This document shows, piece after piece, positions 53,658-62,478 of a DNA stretch of 64,000 nt (positions are counted from its first letter, which is position 1; the number at the start of each line of letters is the position of its first letter). The stretch comes from JBLNBQ01 sp050260095 (GTDB taxonomy: Bacteria > Bacillota > UBA5301 > DYFA01). The stretch covers positions 13,615 to 77,614 of the forward strand of contig JBLNBQ010000061.1 in NCBI GenBank assembly GCA_050260095.1, written 5' to 3'. A program made the translations under genes and the position numbers. The notes under the pieces are model-generated. The model made no database searches. It saw only the letters and a program-made list of their open reading frames with translations, and was not told the origin of the DNA.

Positions 53658-54590
53658 ATGTTGCCCCTAGCTATCGCAGCGATGGCGTTCGTGACGGTCA
53701 GCCTCGTGCTCTTCGTGGCCTTGGGCGGGGTGGAGGACGATCGCCAGCGGATCGCCCGCCGTCTGGCGCAACTCGACTCGCTCGAAGGTCCCGCCTACAG
53801 CGAGCGGGACAAGGAACTCCGCGTCCCTCTGGTCACCCGGCTGACCCGGCCGGTGGTGGCGGAACTGGCTCGCCTGGTGGGCCGGTTCACCCCCAAGGGG
53901 ATGCGGGAAGACATCCGCAAGCGTCTGGCCGCCGCCGGGAACCCCGGCGGGATGCAGGTCCAGGACTTTCTGGCCTTGAAGGGCCTTCTCTCGCTCGCGC
54001 TGCCGCTCGGCCTCTTCCTGCTCCTGGTGCGGGCCAACCCCACCACGGCAGCCTTGCTGGCGGCGGTGGGGTTCGGCTTCGGCAACATCCTGCCCGACCT
54101 CCTGATCAAGTCGGCCCTGCAGAACCGGCAGAAACAGATCCAGAAGGCGCTCCCCGATGTCCTCGACCTGCTGACCGTCAGCGTGGAGGCAGGGCTGGCC
54201 TTCGACTCCGCCATCGCCAAGGTGGTGGAGAAACTGAAGGGGCCGCTGGCCGAGGAGTTCACCCGGATGCTCCAGGACATCCGCATGGGCATGCCCCGGC
54301 GGGACGCGCTCCGGGAGGTCTCGAACCGAACCGACGTGGCCGACCTGAACACCTTCATCTCGGCGCTGATCCAGGCGGACACCCTGGGCGTAAGCATCAG
54401 CAACGTCTTGCGCATCCAGTCGGAGCAGATGCGATACAAGCGGAAGCAGCGTTCGGAGGAGGCAGCCATGAAAGCCCCGATCAAGATGCTCTTCCCGCTC
54501 ATGATCTTCATCTTCCCGACGATCTTCGTCATCCTGCTCGGCCCCGCCGCCATCCAGGTGATCAACACGTTCAGCCAGATGGGCAAGTAG
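53658..54590 (+). CDS. tadC: Tad inner-membrane platform protein TadC
   Basis: A 310-residue GspF-type protein paired with TadB. Features: an N-terminal helix, a helical pair at about residues 110-150, a T2SSF domain (ALPDVLDLLTVSVEAGLAFD, RMLQDIRMGMPRRDALREVS, FISALIQADTLGVSISNVLR) and a terminal helix pair (LFPLMIFIFPTIFVILLGP). ATG start. Confidence 0.93.
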   Translation: MLPLAIAAMAFVTVSLVLFVALGGVEDDRQRIARRLAQLDSLEGPAYSERDKELRVPLVTRLTRPVVAELARLVGRFTPKGMREDIRKRLAAAGNPGGMQVQDFLALKGLLSLALPLGLFLLLVRANPTTAALLAAVGFGFGNILPDLLIKSALQNRQKQIQKALPDVLDLLTVSVEAGLAFDSAIAKVVEKLKGPLAEEFTRMLQDIRMGMPRRDALREVSNRTDVADLNTFISALIQADTLGVSISNVLRIQSEQMRYKRKQRSEEAAMKAPIKMLFPLMIFIFPTIFVILLGPAAIQVINTFSQMGK

Positions 54591-54601
54591 AGGTAATGGT
54601 C

Positions 54602-54967
54602 ATGAAACGGTTCAGCGTCACCAACGCGACCACGGGGGCCTGCCTGGCCGACCGGGCAGCCCTGGCAGGGAGTTTCTTCGCCCGGCTGCGCGGGCTGCTC
54701 GGACGGGAGCGGCTCGAGGAGGGGGACGGCCTCATCCTCCGCCCGTGCAACAGCGTGCACATGTTCTTCATGCGCTTCGCCATCGATGTGGTCTTCCTGG
54801 ACCGGGACGGGAAAGTGGTCGGGCTCTCCTACCAGCTTCCGCCGGGGGCCGTGAGCCCGCTCTTTCCCCGGGCCCGGCAGGCCGTCGAGCTTCCCGCGGG
54901 CACGCTGGGCCGCACCGGCACCAAGCTCGGCGACGTGCTGGTGCTCAGGGCTTGCGCGCCGGATTGA
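54602..54967 (+). CDS. DUF192 family protein
   Basis: A 121-residue protein matching DUF192: [40 protein letters not shown] and VVGLSYQLPPGA. No reaction is established for the family. It lies 11 bases after tadC and appears to be the last gene of the Tad operon; no signal peptide is seen here, unlike some relatives. ATG 54602 follows AGAGGT by 7 bases; ATG 54596 is an alternative. Confidence 0.88.
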   Translation: MKRFSVTNATTGACLADRAALAGSFFARLRGLLGRERLEEGDGLILRPCNSVHMFFMRFAIDVVFLDRDGKVVGLSYQLPPGAVSPLFPRARQAVELPAGTLGRTGTKLGDVLVLRACAPD

Positions 54968-55034
54968 GCGCGGGCGCGCCTTTCGGGAGGAATCCCGCAC
55001 CCCGCAAGCGAATGTCTCTTTCGTCTCCTGCGCG

Positions 55035-55066
55035 AGGCCTGCCGGCATCCCCGGTGGGCCTTTTGT
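55035..55066 (+). terminator. Intrinsic terminator after the Tad operon
   Basis: AGGCCTGCCGG (55035-55045) pairs with CCGGTGGGCCT (55051-55061) with two G-U pairs, followed by TTTTGT. It separates the Tad operon from comFA. Confidence 0.8.
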
Positions 55067-55086
55067 CATGCGGGGGGGGGTAGCGG

Positions 55087-56790
55087 GTGCCGGTGTACGA
55101 CCAGTTGGAGACGGTCTGGGGGCTTGGGACGGCGGAGAATCGCGTTGCGGAAGTGAGGGTGACGGCCGAGGAGGGGCTCCTGCTGAGTTGGGCGCGGGAA
55201 AGGGGTCACGCGTGGGCCAAGCCGCTGGCGTACCCGTTGCCGGCGGCGCTGGCGGAGGCGCTGGGGGCCATCGCCCGGGCCGCCCTTGACCAGGGGGAAA
55301 GGCGAACAGAGCGACTCGGCGCGGCCCTGCGGCGGGAGCTGAAGCGGCGCGGGCTGCCGGGCCGCTTCGCCGCCGCCGCCCGCGACCTCCGGCGGGAGAG
55401 GGGGGAGGGGTTCCCCCCGGCCCAGGAGGTGTCGGCGGTGCGGGCGGCCCTCGACGGGAGGCGGCTCTTGGCCGCAGAAGTGGCTCGCTTCCTGCCCGCC
55501 GGGGTACAGCTCTTTCCCGAGCAGATCCTTCGCAGCTTGGAGTACCTTCGCCTGACGGGGGAGGTGACCGCGCAGCCCGCGGTCGTCTGGGACGGGGCCG
55601 GGTGGCGGTGCGGCCGGTGCGGCAGCCAGCGCATCCAGCCGGCTCCCTGTGCCACCTGCGGCGACCCGGCGTGCCCTCTCTGCTGCGACTGCAGCGTGCT
55701 GGGGGAGGCGCGCGGCTGCCGGCGCCTCTACGCCCGTCCCGGATCCCCCGCCGGCCATCGTCTGCCCAGCGTGGTGGACCGCGACCCGCCCCTTCCGGCG
55801 GCTCTCACCGCGGCCCAGCGCCGGGCCGCCGCGGCGCTGACCTCGTGGTTCCGCGCGGCGGAATCCCCTCCGGAACTGTTGCTCTGGGCGGTGTGCGGTG
55901 CGGGGAAGACCCTCGCCGTGCGGCCCCTGGTGGAGCTGGCCATCGCCAGCGGCTGGCGGGTGCTGTACATCTCCCCCCGCCGGGAGGTCATCCAGCAGGT
56001 GGCACCCGATCTTCCGGCCGGGGCGCTGACGCTCCTCACCACGCATCAGGCGCTCAGGTGGGAAGCCGCCTTCGACCTGATCATCCTCGACGAGCCCGAT
56101 GCGTTCCCCTACCGGGGAAATCTCCTGCTCGAGCAGGCCGTGCGCAGGGCCGGCCGGCCAGGCTGTCGCCGGGTCTACCTCACGGCCACGCCCGATTGCC
56201 AGATGTTGTCAGCCGTCGAGCGCGGGGAGATGGCCCAGGTGCTGTTGCCCGTGCGCCACCACGGCCAGCCGGTTCCGGTGCCGGAGATGCTCACGATGGA
56301 AGGGAGAAGTGAGGGGCGCCTCGGGCGACAAGGAGAAACCCGCCTCGCTGCCGAAATAATGACGAACCAAGACGATGAGCGGCGGAGCGTCCTTCTGTTC
56401 GCGCCCACGGTCGAGTTGTGCGCCGCGGCGCGCCGGGAGTTGGAAGCCTCCCTGGCGGCTTTGGGGAGACCTCAGCCGGTGTGGTGGGTCCATTCGGGCC
56501 ACCCTGACCGGAAAGAACTGATAGGTGGCTTTCGGCGAGGCGAGTGCCGGGCGCTGGTGTCGACCTCGGTCCTGGAGCGAGGCGTGACGTTCCCCGGCGT
56601 CGACGTGATCGTCTTGCATGCGGACCATCCGCTCTTCGACCGGGTTGGCCTGGTTCAGATGGCGGGGCGCGCCGGGAGAACCGCAGGCGATCCGTTCGGG
56701 AGGGTCTGGTTCATCGGCGCCCGGGTGAGCGGCGAGATGCTGGCGGCCCGACACTGGATCACGGCGATGAACGAGGCGGCCCGCCGGTGA
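55087..56790 (+). CDS. comFA: Competence DNA translocation helicase ComFA
   Basis: A 567-residue DEAD-box-like helicase that powers single-stranded DNA import. A variable N-terminus is followed by a zinc module (paired CxxC from about residue 175: CGRCGS, CATCGDPACPLCCDC), Walker A AVCGAGKT (about 268-275), the LDEPDAFPYRGN box, the TATP motif and a helicase C-domain (STSVLERGVTFPGVDVIVLH, QMAGRAGRTAGDPFG). The GTG start is preceded by a run of nine G. The stop overlaps comFC by four bases. Confidence 0.95.
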   Translation: MPVYDQLETVWGLGTAENRVAEVRVTAEEGLLLSWARERGHAWAKPLAYPLPAALAEALGAIARAALDQGERRTERLGAALRRELKRRGLPGRFAAAARDLRRERGEGFPPAQEVSAVRAALDGRRLLAAEVARFLPAGVQLFPEQILRSLEYLRLTGEVTAQPAVVWDGAGWRCGRCGSQRIQPAPCATCGDPACPLCCDCSVLGEARGCRRLYARPGSPAGHRLPSVVDRDPPLPAALTAAQRRAAAALTSWFRAAESPPELLLWAVCGAGKTLAVRPLVELAIASGWRVLYISPRREVIQQVAPDLPAGALTLLTTHQALRWEAAFDLIILDEPDAFPYRGNLLLEQAVRRAGRPGCRRVYLTATPDCQMLSAVERGEMAQVLLPVRHHGQPVPVPEMLTMEGRSEGRLGRQGETRLAAEIMTNQDDERRSVLLFAPTVELCAAARRELEASLAALGRPQPVWWVHSGHPDRKELIGGFRRGECRALVSTSVLERGVTFPGVDVIVLHADHPLFDRVGLVQMAGRAGRTAGDPFGRVWFIGARVSGEMLAARHWITAMNEAARR

Positions 56791-57527
56791 ACGGGCTCGG
56801 CGGGAACTTGCTCGACCTGTTGTGGCCGGCGCCGCCGCTCTGCCCGGGCTGCTGGCAACCGGCTCCCCGCACGGAGCCGGGACGCCTGTGCCGCAGGTGC
56901 CGGGAGCGGCTGGTCGTGCTTCGCCCGCCGGTCTGCCGGCGGTGCGGCCGTCCGGCGGGCGGAGAGGACGAGTGCCGGCAGTGCGCCGGCCGCCCGCGGA
57001 CCTTCGTGGAGGCCCGGGCGGCGGGCCCGTATGAGGGCGAACTCAAGCGGCTCGTTCACCGCTTCAAGTTCCGGCGGGAACTGGCGCTCAGGGAGCCACT
57101 CGGGCTGCTCCTGGCCGAGACCTTCCGGGCCTGGCCCGAACTCCGGGCGGCCGAGCTTCTGATTCCGGTGCCGCTCTCGGCCGAGCGACGGGCAGAGCGG
57201 GGCTTCAACCAGGCCGAAGAACTGGCCCGGGTGGCCGGTCGGGCGTTGCGGCTTCCCGCCGTGATGGATGCCCTCGTGCGGGAGCGAGGTGGCCCGGCGC
57301 AGTCCCGCCGCAGCCGGCATGACCGGGAGCGCGGCGCGGCCGGGGCCTTCCGGGTGGCCCGCCCCGGAGCGCTGGCCGGCGCCAGGGTCCTGCTGGTCGA
57401 CGATGTGCTCACCACCGGGGCGACCGCGGAGGCCTGCAGCCAGGCGATGCTGAAGGCGGGGGCCTCGCGGGTTTCGGTGTTGACCTTGGCGACCACCCTG
57501 GCGCACGGCCTGGGGGATTCGCCGTAA
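56787..57527 (+). CDS. comFC: ComFC/GntX-type phosphoribosyltransferase-like protein
   Basis: A 246-residue protein. An N-terminal zinc-finger part has four CxxC pairs (CPGC, CRRC, CRRC, CRQC). It is followed by the phosphoribosyltransferase-like domain: LIPVPLSAERRAERGFNQAE and the PRPP-loop VLLVDDVLTTGATA. ComFC is needed for DNA uptake together with ComFA. GTG start in GTGA overlap with comFA. Confidence 0.94.
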   Translation: MNGLGGNLLDLLWPAPPLCPGCWQPAPRTEPGRLCRRCRERLVVLRPPVCRRCGRPAGGEDECRQCAGRPRTFVEARAAGPYEGELKRLVHRFKFRRELALREPLGLLLAETFRAWPELRAAELLIPVPLSAERRAERGFNQAEELARVAGRALRLPAVMDALVRERGGPAQSRRSRHDRERGAAGAFRVARPGALAGARVLLVDDVLTTGATAEACSQAMLKAGASRVSVLTLATTLAHGLGDSP

Positions 57528-57555
57528 GTCCACGCTTGTTTGGGAGGCACTCGAA

Positions 57556-57981
57556 GTGCAACTGCGCAACTGCGTCCGCTGCGGCAAGATGTTCATGTGC
57601 ATCTCGAAACGGATCTGCCCCGCCTGTCAAGAGGAGATGGACAAGCTCTTCGAGCAGGTGCGGGTATACGTCAAGTCCCACCCCGGGGCGAACGTCTTCG
57701 AGATCTCCGAGGCCTTGAAGATGGAGGAGAGCTTGGTGGAGGAGTTCGTGCGCCAGGGGCGGTTCGATGTCGTGTCGCCTTCGCTCGCCGTCTCCTGCCT
57801 GCGCTGCGGGGCTCCGATCACGAGCGGGAAGTACTGCCTGGCCTGCGCGGCCGCGATGGATAAGGAGATCAAAGGCGCCCTGGCCCCGCCGCCGCCCGAG
57901 CCGGAACCGGCCGAACGGGAAGGCGTGGAGCGCAAGATGTACGTGGTCGACCAGATCATCGAACGCCGAAATTCACGCTAA
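57556..57981 (+). CDS. yvyF: Flagellar operon protein YvyF-like
   Basis: A 141-residue protein of the YvyF (TIGR03826) family. It has two cysteine pairs at the N-terminus (NCVRCGKMF, CPACQEE), a helical wing domain (HPGANVFEISEALKM, GRFDVVSP) and another two pairs (CLRCGAP, CLACAAAM). YvyF precedes flgM in Bacilli, as here; its molecular role is not settled. GTG start. A sigma-28-type promoter for flgM begins inside its stop codon. Confidence 0.88.
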   Translation: MQLRNCVRCGKMFMCISKRICPACQEEMDKLFEQVRVYVKSHPGANVFEISEALKMEESLVEEFVRQGRFDVVSPSLAVSCLRCGAPITSGKYCLACAAAMDKEIKGALAPPPPEPEPAEREGVERKMYVVDQIIERRNSR

Positions 57982-58006
57982 ACCTTGCCGCACCCGCTGC
58001 CGATAA
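57979..58006 (+). promoter_or_regulatory. Sigma-28 (SigD) promoter for flgM
   Basis: TAAA (57979-57982), 16 bases, then GCCGATAA (57999-58006) matches the flagellar sigma consensus TAAA-N15-GCCGATAA closely. The TAA of the yvyF stop is the first part of the -35. Confidence 0.88.
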
Positions 58007-58028
58007 CGCCAGTAGAGAGGTGAGATCC

Positions 58029-58325
58029 TTGCTGGATTCACTCAAACAGGTGCAGGACGCCCTTCGGGTCTACGGCACGAAGACCCTGAACCGCCGGGCG
58101 GAGGACGTGAAGAAGACTCGTCCCTCCCTGGGGTCAGATTCGGTGTCCCTCTCACCAGAGAGCAAGGAACTCCAGGCGATCCGCCAGGCGGTGGCCAAGG
58201 CGCCCGATGTGCGAGAGAGCAAGGTGGCCGAGCTTAAGGAGGCCATCAAGTCGGGTCGCTACACCGTCAGCGGTGAGGAGATCGCCGAGAAAATGCTGGC
58301 GCGTGGCGTGGAGAAACTCTTCTAG
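58029..58325 (+). CDS. flgM: Anti-sigma-28 factor FlgM
   Basis: A 98-residue FlgM: disordered N-terminus, then DSVSLSPESKELQAIRQAV and VAELKEAIKSGRYTVSGEEI, the sigma-binding helices with the family's RYxV/I signature. FlgM holds sigma-28 inactive until exported through the finished hook. The TTG at 58029 was chosen because AGAGGTGAG lies 5 bases before it; GTG 58020 overlaps that site. Its own sigma-28 promoter creates negative feedback. Confidence 0.92.
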   Translation: MLDSLKQVQDALRVYGTKTLNRRAEDVKKTRPSLGSDSVSLSPESKELQAIRQAVAKAPDVRESKVAELKEAIKSGRYTVSGEEIAEKMLARGVEKLF

Positions 58326-58354
58326 AGCCGTGCGCCCTGGCGAGGGATGGCGCG

Positions 58355-58858
58355 ATGACCGAGGAGATTCAGGCTCTTCTGCGGCTGCTCGATGAGGAAG
58401 CCGTCCGTTATACCGCCCTGCTTGAAATGGCCCGCCGCAAGGCGGACCTCCTTTCTTCGAGGGGATCAGTGACAGAGATCCAGGCCCTGGCCGGTCGCGA
58501 GGCCCGGTTCGTCGAGGAGGTCGTGGGGCTCGAACGCGAGCGGGTTTCCCTGATGCGCCGCATCGCCAGCGCGTTCGAGGGCAAGTTGCCGCAATTGACC
58601 GTGTCCGCACTCTGCGACCGGTTGCCCGGAGACCTCTCAACCCAGCTCAGCAGGGCCGCCGCCTCCATCACCGCCACCTTGACCGAACTCAAAACGGTGA
58701 ACCGGCTCAACGCCGCCCTCTTGAAGCAGGAACTCTCGCTCATCAGCTTTTCGTTCGACCTCCTGACCAACGCTGGCGCGAGGGCGACGTACAGCAACCC
58801 GGCGGTCGCTCAGCCTGCGAACCCGAGGCTGTCGGCTCTGCTCGACGCCCGGGCCTGA
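58355..58858 (+). CDS. flgN: FlgK/FlgL export chaperone FlgN
   Basis: A 167-residue mostly helical protein with the FlgN pattern: an N-terminal helix (QALLRLLDEEAVRYTALLEM), a central linker (EIQALAGREARFVEEVVGLE) and a C-terminal helix that would bind FlgK/FlgL (NRLNAALLKQELSLISFSFD). ATG start, directly before flgK. Confidence 0.87.
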   Translation: MTEEIQALLRLLDEEAVRYTALLEMARRKADLLSSRGSVTEIQALAGREARFVEEVVGLERERVSLMRRIASAFEGKLPQLTVSALCDRLPGDLSTQLSRAAASITATLTELKTVNRLNAALLKQELSLISFSFDLLTNAGARATYSNPAVAQPANPRLSALLDARA

Positions 58859-58871
58859 GGGAGGGAAAGGC

Positions 58872-60287
58872 ATGCGCAGCACCTTCTTCGGGCTGGAGAT
58901 CGGCCGGCGGTCGCTCTTCGCCCAACAGCAAGCGCTCGACGTCACCGGCCACAACATCGCCAACGCCAACACGGAGGGGTATTCCCGGCAGGTCGTCCGG
59001 ATCACCGAGACGACCCCCTTCGCGCCGCCCAGCTTCTCGCGGCCCACCCTCCCCGGCATGCTCGGGACCGGCGTGGAGGTGACTTCGATCGAGCGGCTGA
59101 AGAGCGAGTTCATCGAGGACGAGCTCCGGTCGGAGTCGCAGTCTCTGGGCCAGTGGGAAACCCGGCGCGACCTGCTCAGCGAGGTGGAGTTGATCTTCAC
59201 CGAACCCTCCGATTCCGGCTTGCGGTCGTCGCTCGACGCGTTCTGGACCTCTCTCCAGGACCTCGCCTCCAACCCGGATCAGGCCTCCGCCCGGTCAGTG
59301 GTCAAACAGCGCGCCGCCGCCCTGGCGGACGATTTCCGGCACACGGTGGCGCAGCTCACCCAGTTGCAAGACTCCGTCAACAAGTCGGTCTCCGTCAAGG
59401 TCGATGAGATCAACCAGTATACCAGCCAGATCGCCAATCTCAACGACCAGATCATGAAGGCGAGCGTCGCCGGACTCATGCCCAATGACCTCAAGGACCA
59501 GCGGGACCTGCTCCTCAAGAACCTGTCCAAGATCGTCGACGTGAGTGTGGTTGAGGGCAAGTACGGCGACGTCTCGGTGAGCGTGGCCGGCGCGCTGCTG
59601 GTGGACGGGATCGACCAGCGGAAGCTGGTGGCCGTGCCCAACGCGGCCAACGCCAACTACTATGACGTTCAGTTCGCGGGGACGGGCACCCAGGTCCAGG
59701 TGGGCGGCGGCGAACTCCGCGGTCTTTTGGACATGCGGGACACCGTCATTTCCGATTACAAGTCGCAGGTCGACGCCCTTGCCCACGAGATCATCGGCCA
59801 GGTCAACGCCCAGCATGCAGCCGGGTTCGACCTGCACGGGAACGCCGGCGGCGTCTTCTTCACGGGAACCGGCGCCGCGGACATGGCGCTGAGCGCGGCG
59901 ATCGCGAGCGATGTGTCGTTGATCGCGGCTGCGCAGAGCGGGGGAGCCAGCGGGCCGGCCCCCGGAGACGGCAGCAACGCGACCGCCCTGGCGAACGTCA
60001 AGAAAGCCGCTGTGATGGCCGGCGGCATGTCGATCGACACGTTCTTCCAGTCGCTCATCGGGCGTTTGGGAGTTGAGAGCAAAGACGCCGAGACGCAGGC
60101 TTCGAACCAGGATGCCCTGGTCCAACACTTGGAACAGCAGCAACAGTCTGTCTCCGGCGTGTCCCTGGACGAGGAGATGGTGAACCTCGTCCGGTACCAG
60201 CACGGGTACAACGCAGCCGCCCGGGTTGTCAGCGTCATGGACGAGGTGATCGATACCATTATCAATCGCCTGGGGGCTGGCCGATAA
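58872..60287 (+). CDS. flgK: Flagellar hook-associated protein FlgK (HAP1)
   Basis: A 471-residue hook-filament junction protein. The N-terminal rod motif is intact (LEIGRRSLFAQQQALDVTGH, ANTEGYSRQ), the D0/D1 helices follow, and the C-terminus has VSLDEEMVNLVRYQHGYNAA and VMDEVIDTIINRL. The central domain is compact. GGGAGGGAAAGG precedes the ATG. Confidence 0.96.
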   Translation: MRSTFFGLEIGRRSLFAQQQALDVTGHNIANANTEGYSRQVVRITETTPFAPPSFSRPTLPGMLGTGVEVTSIERLKSEFIEDELRSESQSLGQWETRRDLLSEVELIFTEPSDSGLRSSLDAFWTSLQDLASNPDQASARSVVKQRAAALADDFRHTVAQLTQLQDSVNKSVSVKVDEINQYTSQIANLNDQIMKASVAGLMPNDLKDQRDLLLKNLSKIVDVSVVEGKYGDVSVSVAGALLVDGIDQRKLVAVPNAANANYYDVQFAGTGTQVQVGGGELRGLLDMRDTVISDYKSQVDALAHEIIGQVNAQHAAGFDLHGNAGGVFFTGTGAADMALSAAIASDVSLIAAAQSGGASGPAPGDGSNATALANVKKAAVMAGGMSIDTFFQSLIGRLGVESKDAETQASNQDALVQHLEQQQQSVSGVSLDEEMVNLVRYQHGYNAAARVVSVMDEVIDTIINRLGAGR

Positions 60288-60318
60288 CCAGAGTGAATGA
60301 AAGGAAGGGGGGCGCGAG

Positions 60319-61245
60319 ATGCGGATCACCAACCAGATGATGGTCGGACGCTTCCTGCAGAACCTCAACGCCAACCTTGCGCTTTTAGCCCGCTCCAACG
60401 AACAGTTGTCTACCGGCAAGCGCATTTCCCGCCCGGGCGACGACCCCATTGGGGTCACGCGCAGCCTGCAACTGCGCACCAGCCTGAACGAGACCGACCA
60501 GTTCATCCGCAATGTGTCGTCGGCGACCGCCTGGATGGAGGCCGCCGATTCGGCCATGTCGGACGCCACCTCCGTGCTTCAGCGCGCCAAGGAACTGGCG
60601 GTTTCCGGCGCGAACGACACCTTGCCGGATGAGTCGTTGGCTGCGCTGGCCGACGAGGTCGACCAGCTTATCAACCACCTCGTGCAGGTCGGCAACACCG
60701 ACCACGGGGGCCGGTACATCTTCGGCGGCTTCCAGACCATGACCCAGCCTTTCGTCGCCAATACGGTGGCTGCTCCGGCAGGCTGGATCCAGCCGGTCAC
60801 CGGTCAGATGGTGGGCAGCGTCACCTACGGGGGCGACACCGGGAACATCACCTACGAGGTGGGGAGCGGGGTCACGACGACGATCAACGCCCCGGGCAGC
60901 TCGGTCTTCAACCCGGCCTTCCAGGCCTTGATCGATCTGCGCGACAACCTGCGCTCCCGCAACCAGGCGGCCATCAGCTCGACAACGATCGGTGAGATCG
61001 ACGGCGCACTCGACAACCTGCTCGAATGGCAAGCGGAGCTGGGGGCCCGGACGAACCAGCTCGAGTTGACCAACAACCGGCTGGAAGAGTTGAAGACCAA
61101 TTTTACCAAGCTTATGTCGGAGAACGAAGATGCCGACCTTCCTGAAGTGATCATGCAACTCCAGATGCAGGAGAACGTCTACCGGGCCGCTCTGGATTCG
61201 GGCGGGCGGATCATCCAGCCCACGCTCCTCGACTTCCTCCGGTAG
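60319..61245 (+). CDS. flgL: Flagellar hook-associated protein FlgL (HAP3)
   Basis: A 308-residue flagellin-like junction protein: MRITNQMMVGRFLQNLNANL, LSTGKRISRPGDDPIGVTRS, GRYIFGGFQTMTQPF and the C-terminal PEVIMQLQMQENVYRAALDS. These are FlgL hallmarks (PGDDP instead of AADDA of flagellin). ATG start with GGAAGGGGGG upstream. Confidence 0.95.
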   Translation: MRITNQMMVGRFLQNLNANLALLARSNEQLSTGKRISRPGDDPIGVTRSLQLRTSLNETDQFIRNVSSATAWMEAADSAMSDATSVLQRAKELAVSGANDTLPDESLAALADEVDQLINHLVQVGNTDHGGRYIFGGFQTMTQPFVANTVAAPAGWIQPVTGQMVGSVTYGGDTGNITYEVGSGVTTTINAPGSSVFNPAFQALIDLRDNLRSRNQAAISSTTIGEIDGALDNLLEWQAELGARTNQLELTNNRLEELKTNFTKLMSENEDADLPEVIMQLQMQENVYRAALDSGGRIIQPTLLDFLR

Positions 61246-61257
61246 GGGTGAGCCGTG

Positions 61258-61605
61258 ATGCAGATCGGCACCCTCGACATCGTCCGCACTCCCCCGGAGG
61301 TCAGGATCGACGGTTCGGCGATGCGCCGGGAGAACCTGCACCAGTTCAAGCCGGCCGAACTGACCATCGTGATCAGCGATGAAGCCCGGGCGAAGGTCGG
61401 CGAGGCCATCCAGCGGATTGTCGCCGAGGGCGACACGTTGAAGCGCATCGAGAACAAGGGGCGGGCGATCCCCGCCCTCGCCGCGCAGGGCTTCGCGGAC
61501 GCCGCAGGGGAGTTGCAGGTTCAGGCCGCGACTCCGCCCAGCGTGACGTGGGTTATGGGCGTGGTCAGGATCGAGTTCCGCCCCGCGGTCGACCTTTACC
61601 TATGA
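61258..61605 (+). CDS. DUF6470 (YviE-like) flagellar operon protein
   Basis: A 115-residue protein in the yviE position between flgL and fliW. Visible features are an N-terminal IGTLDIVRTPPEVRID strand pair, a helix (VGEAIQRIVAEGDTLKRIEN) and a C-terminal strand ending EFRPAVDLYL. The family has no established function. ATG 61258 was preferred to GTG 61255. It is shorter than Bacillus YviE. Confidence 0.75.
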   Translation: MQIGTLDIVRTPPEVRIDGSAMRRENLHQFKPAELTIVISDEARAKVGEAIQRIVAEGDTLKRIENKGRAIPALAAQGFADAAGELQVQAATPPSVTWVMGVVRIEFRPAVDLYL

Positions 61606-61628
61606 CAAGCAGTGAAAGGGTGTTTGCC

Positions 61629-62156
61629 ATGCAGGTCAAGTCCACGCGCTTCGGGATCCTGGAGGTTCCGGACGACAAGGTGCTCTCGTTTCCCGACGGG
61701 CTGCTCGGGTTTGAACAGTTCCACCGGTACGTGATCCTGGAGCACGACCCGGGCACACCCTTCAAGTGGCTGCAGTGTCTCGACGACGCCGATGTGGCGT
61801 TCGTGATCATCAACCCGGCGGAGTTCGCGCCCGAGTATGTGATTGAATTGGGCCGCGACGATGTGGTAAAACTAGGATTGAAGGATGTGGGGGAGGCTGC
61901 CGTGTATGTTCTGGTGGTCATCCCCGAGGATCCCTCCGCCATGACCGCGAATCTGCAGGGGCCGCTGGTTCTCAACGCAGACCTGCGGGTTGGGCGCCAG
62001 GTGGTTCTGCCCGACGGTCGGTACCGCACCAGGCAGCCCATCCTTGAAGCGCTGAGGGCGACAAGGGCGAAAGCCGAAGGGGACCGGAAGACCGGCACGA
62101 AAGGCTGCGCACCTCCCAACCGGCGCAGTGTACCGGGCGTGGCAGTCGCCCGGTAG
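61629..62156 (+). CDS. fliW: Flagellar assembly factor FliW
   Basis: FliW binds either flagellin or CsrA, releasing or sequestering the translational repressor according to cytoplasmic flagellin level. The 175-residue protein has [39 protein letters not shown] and [20 protein letters not shown]. Normal length is ~150; ~30 basic residues are added at the C-terminus. The ATG follows AAAGGGTG by 6 bases. Next to csrA, as in Bacillus. Confidence 0.94.
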   Translation: MQVKSTRFGILEVPDDKVLSFPDGLLGFEQFHRYVILEHDPGTPFKWLQCLDDADVAFVIINPAEFAPEYVIELGRDDVVKLGLKDVGEAAVYVLVVIPEDPSAMTANLQGPLVLNADLRVGRQVVLPDGRYRTRQPILEALRATRAKAEGDRKTGTKGCAPPNRRSVPGVAVAR

Positions 62157-62203
62157 CTCGCCCGGCTTCTCATGGAGGGACGTTGGCCAGGGAGGGCGAC
62201 AGC

Positions 62204-62443
62204 ATGCTTGTCCTGACCCGCAAGATCGACGAGAGCATCATCATCGGCGACGATATCCGGATCACGGTGGTCGAGGTGCGGCACGACCAGGTCAAGCTGG
62301 GGATCACCGCACCGCGGGACATTCCTGTTCACCGGGAAGAGGTCTACCGGGAGATCCAGGAGGAGAACCGCCGGGCAGTCGCCGCCCAGCAGACCCCAGA
62401 CCTCCAGGTGCTCTCTGATCTGCTCAAGGGACCCAACAAGTGA
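62204..62443 (+). CDS. csrA: Carbon storage / translational regulator CsrA
   Basis: A 79-residue RNA-binding protein: [39 protein letters not shown] and [14 protein letters not shown], with the conserved Arg in HREEV that contacts GGA motifs. It represses flagellin translation until FliW binds it. The ATG at 62204 follows GGGAGGG by 7 bases. A terminator follows the stop. Confidence 0.96.
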   Translation: MLVLTRKIDESIIIGDDIRITVVEVRHDQVKLGITAPRDIPVHREEVYREIQEENRRAVAAQQTPDLQVLSDLLKGPNK

Positions 62444-62478
62444 AACTCCGGGTTGCTTCCCAGCGACGGTGGATACCG

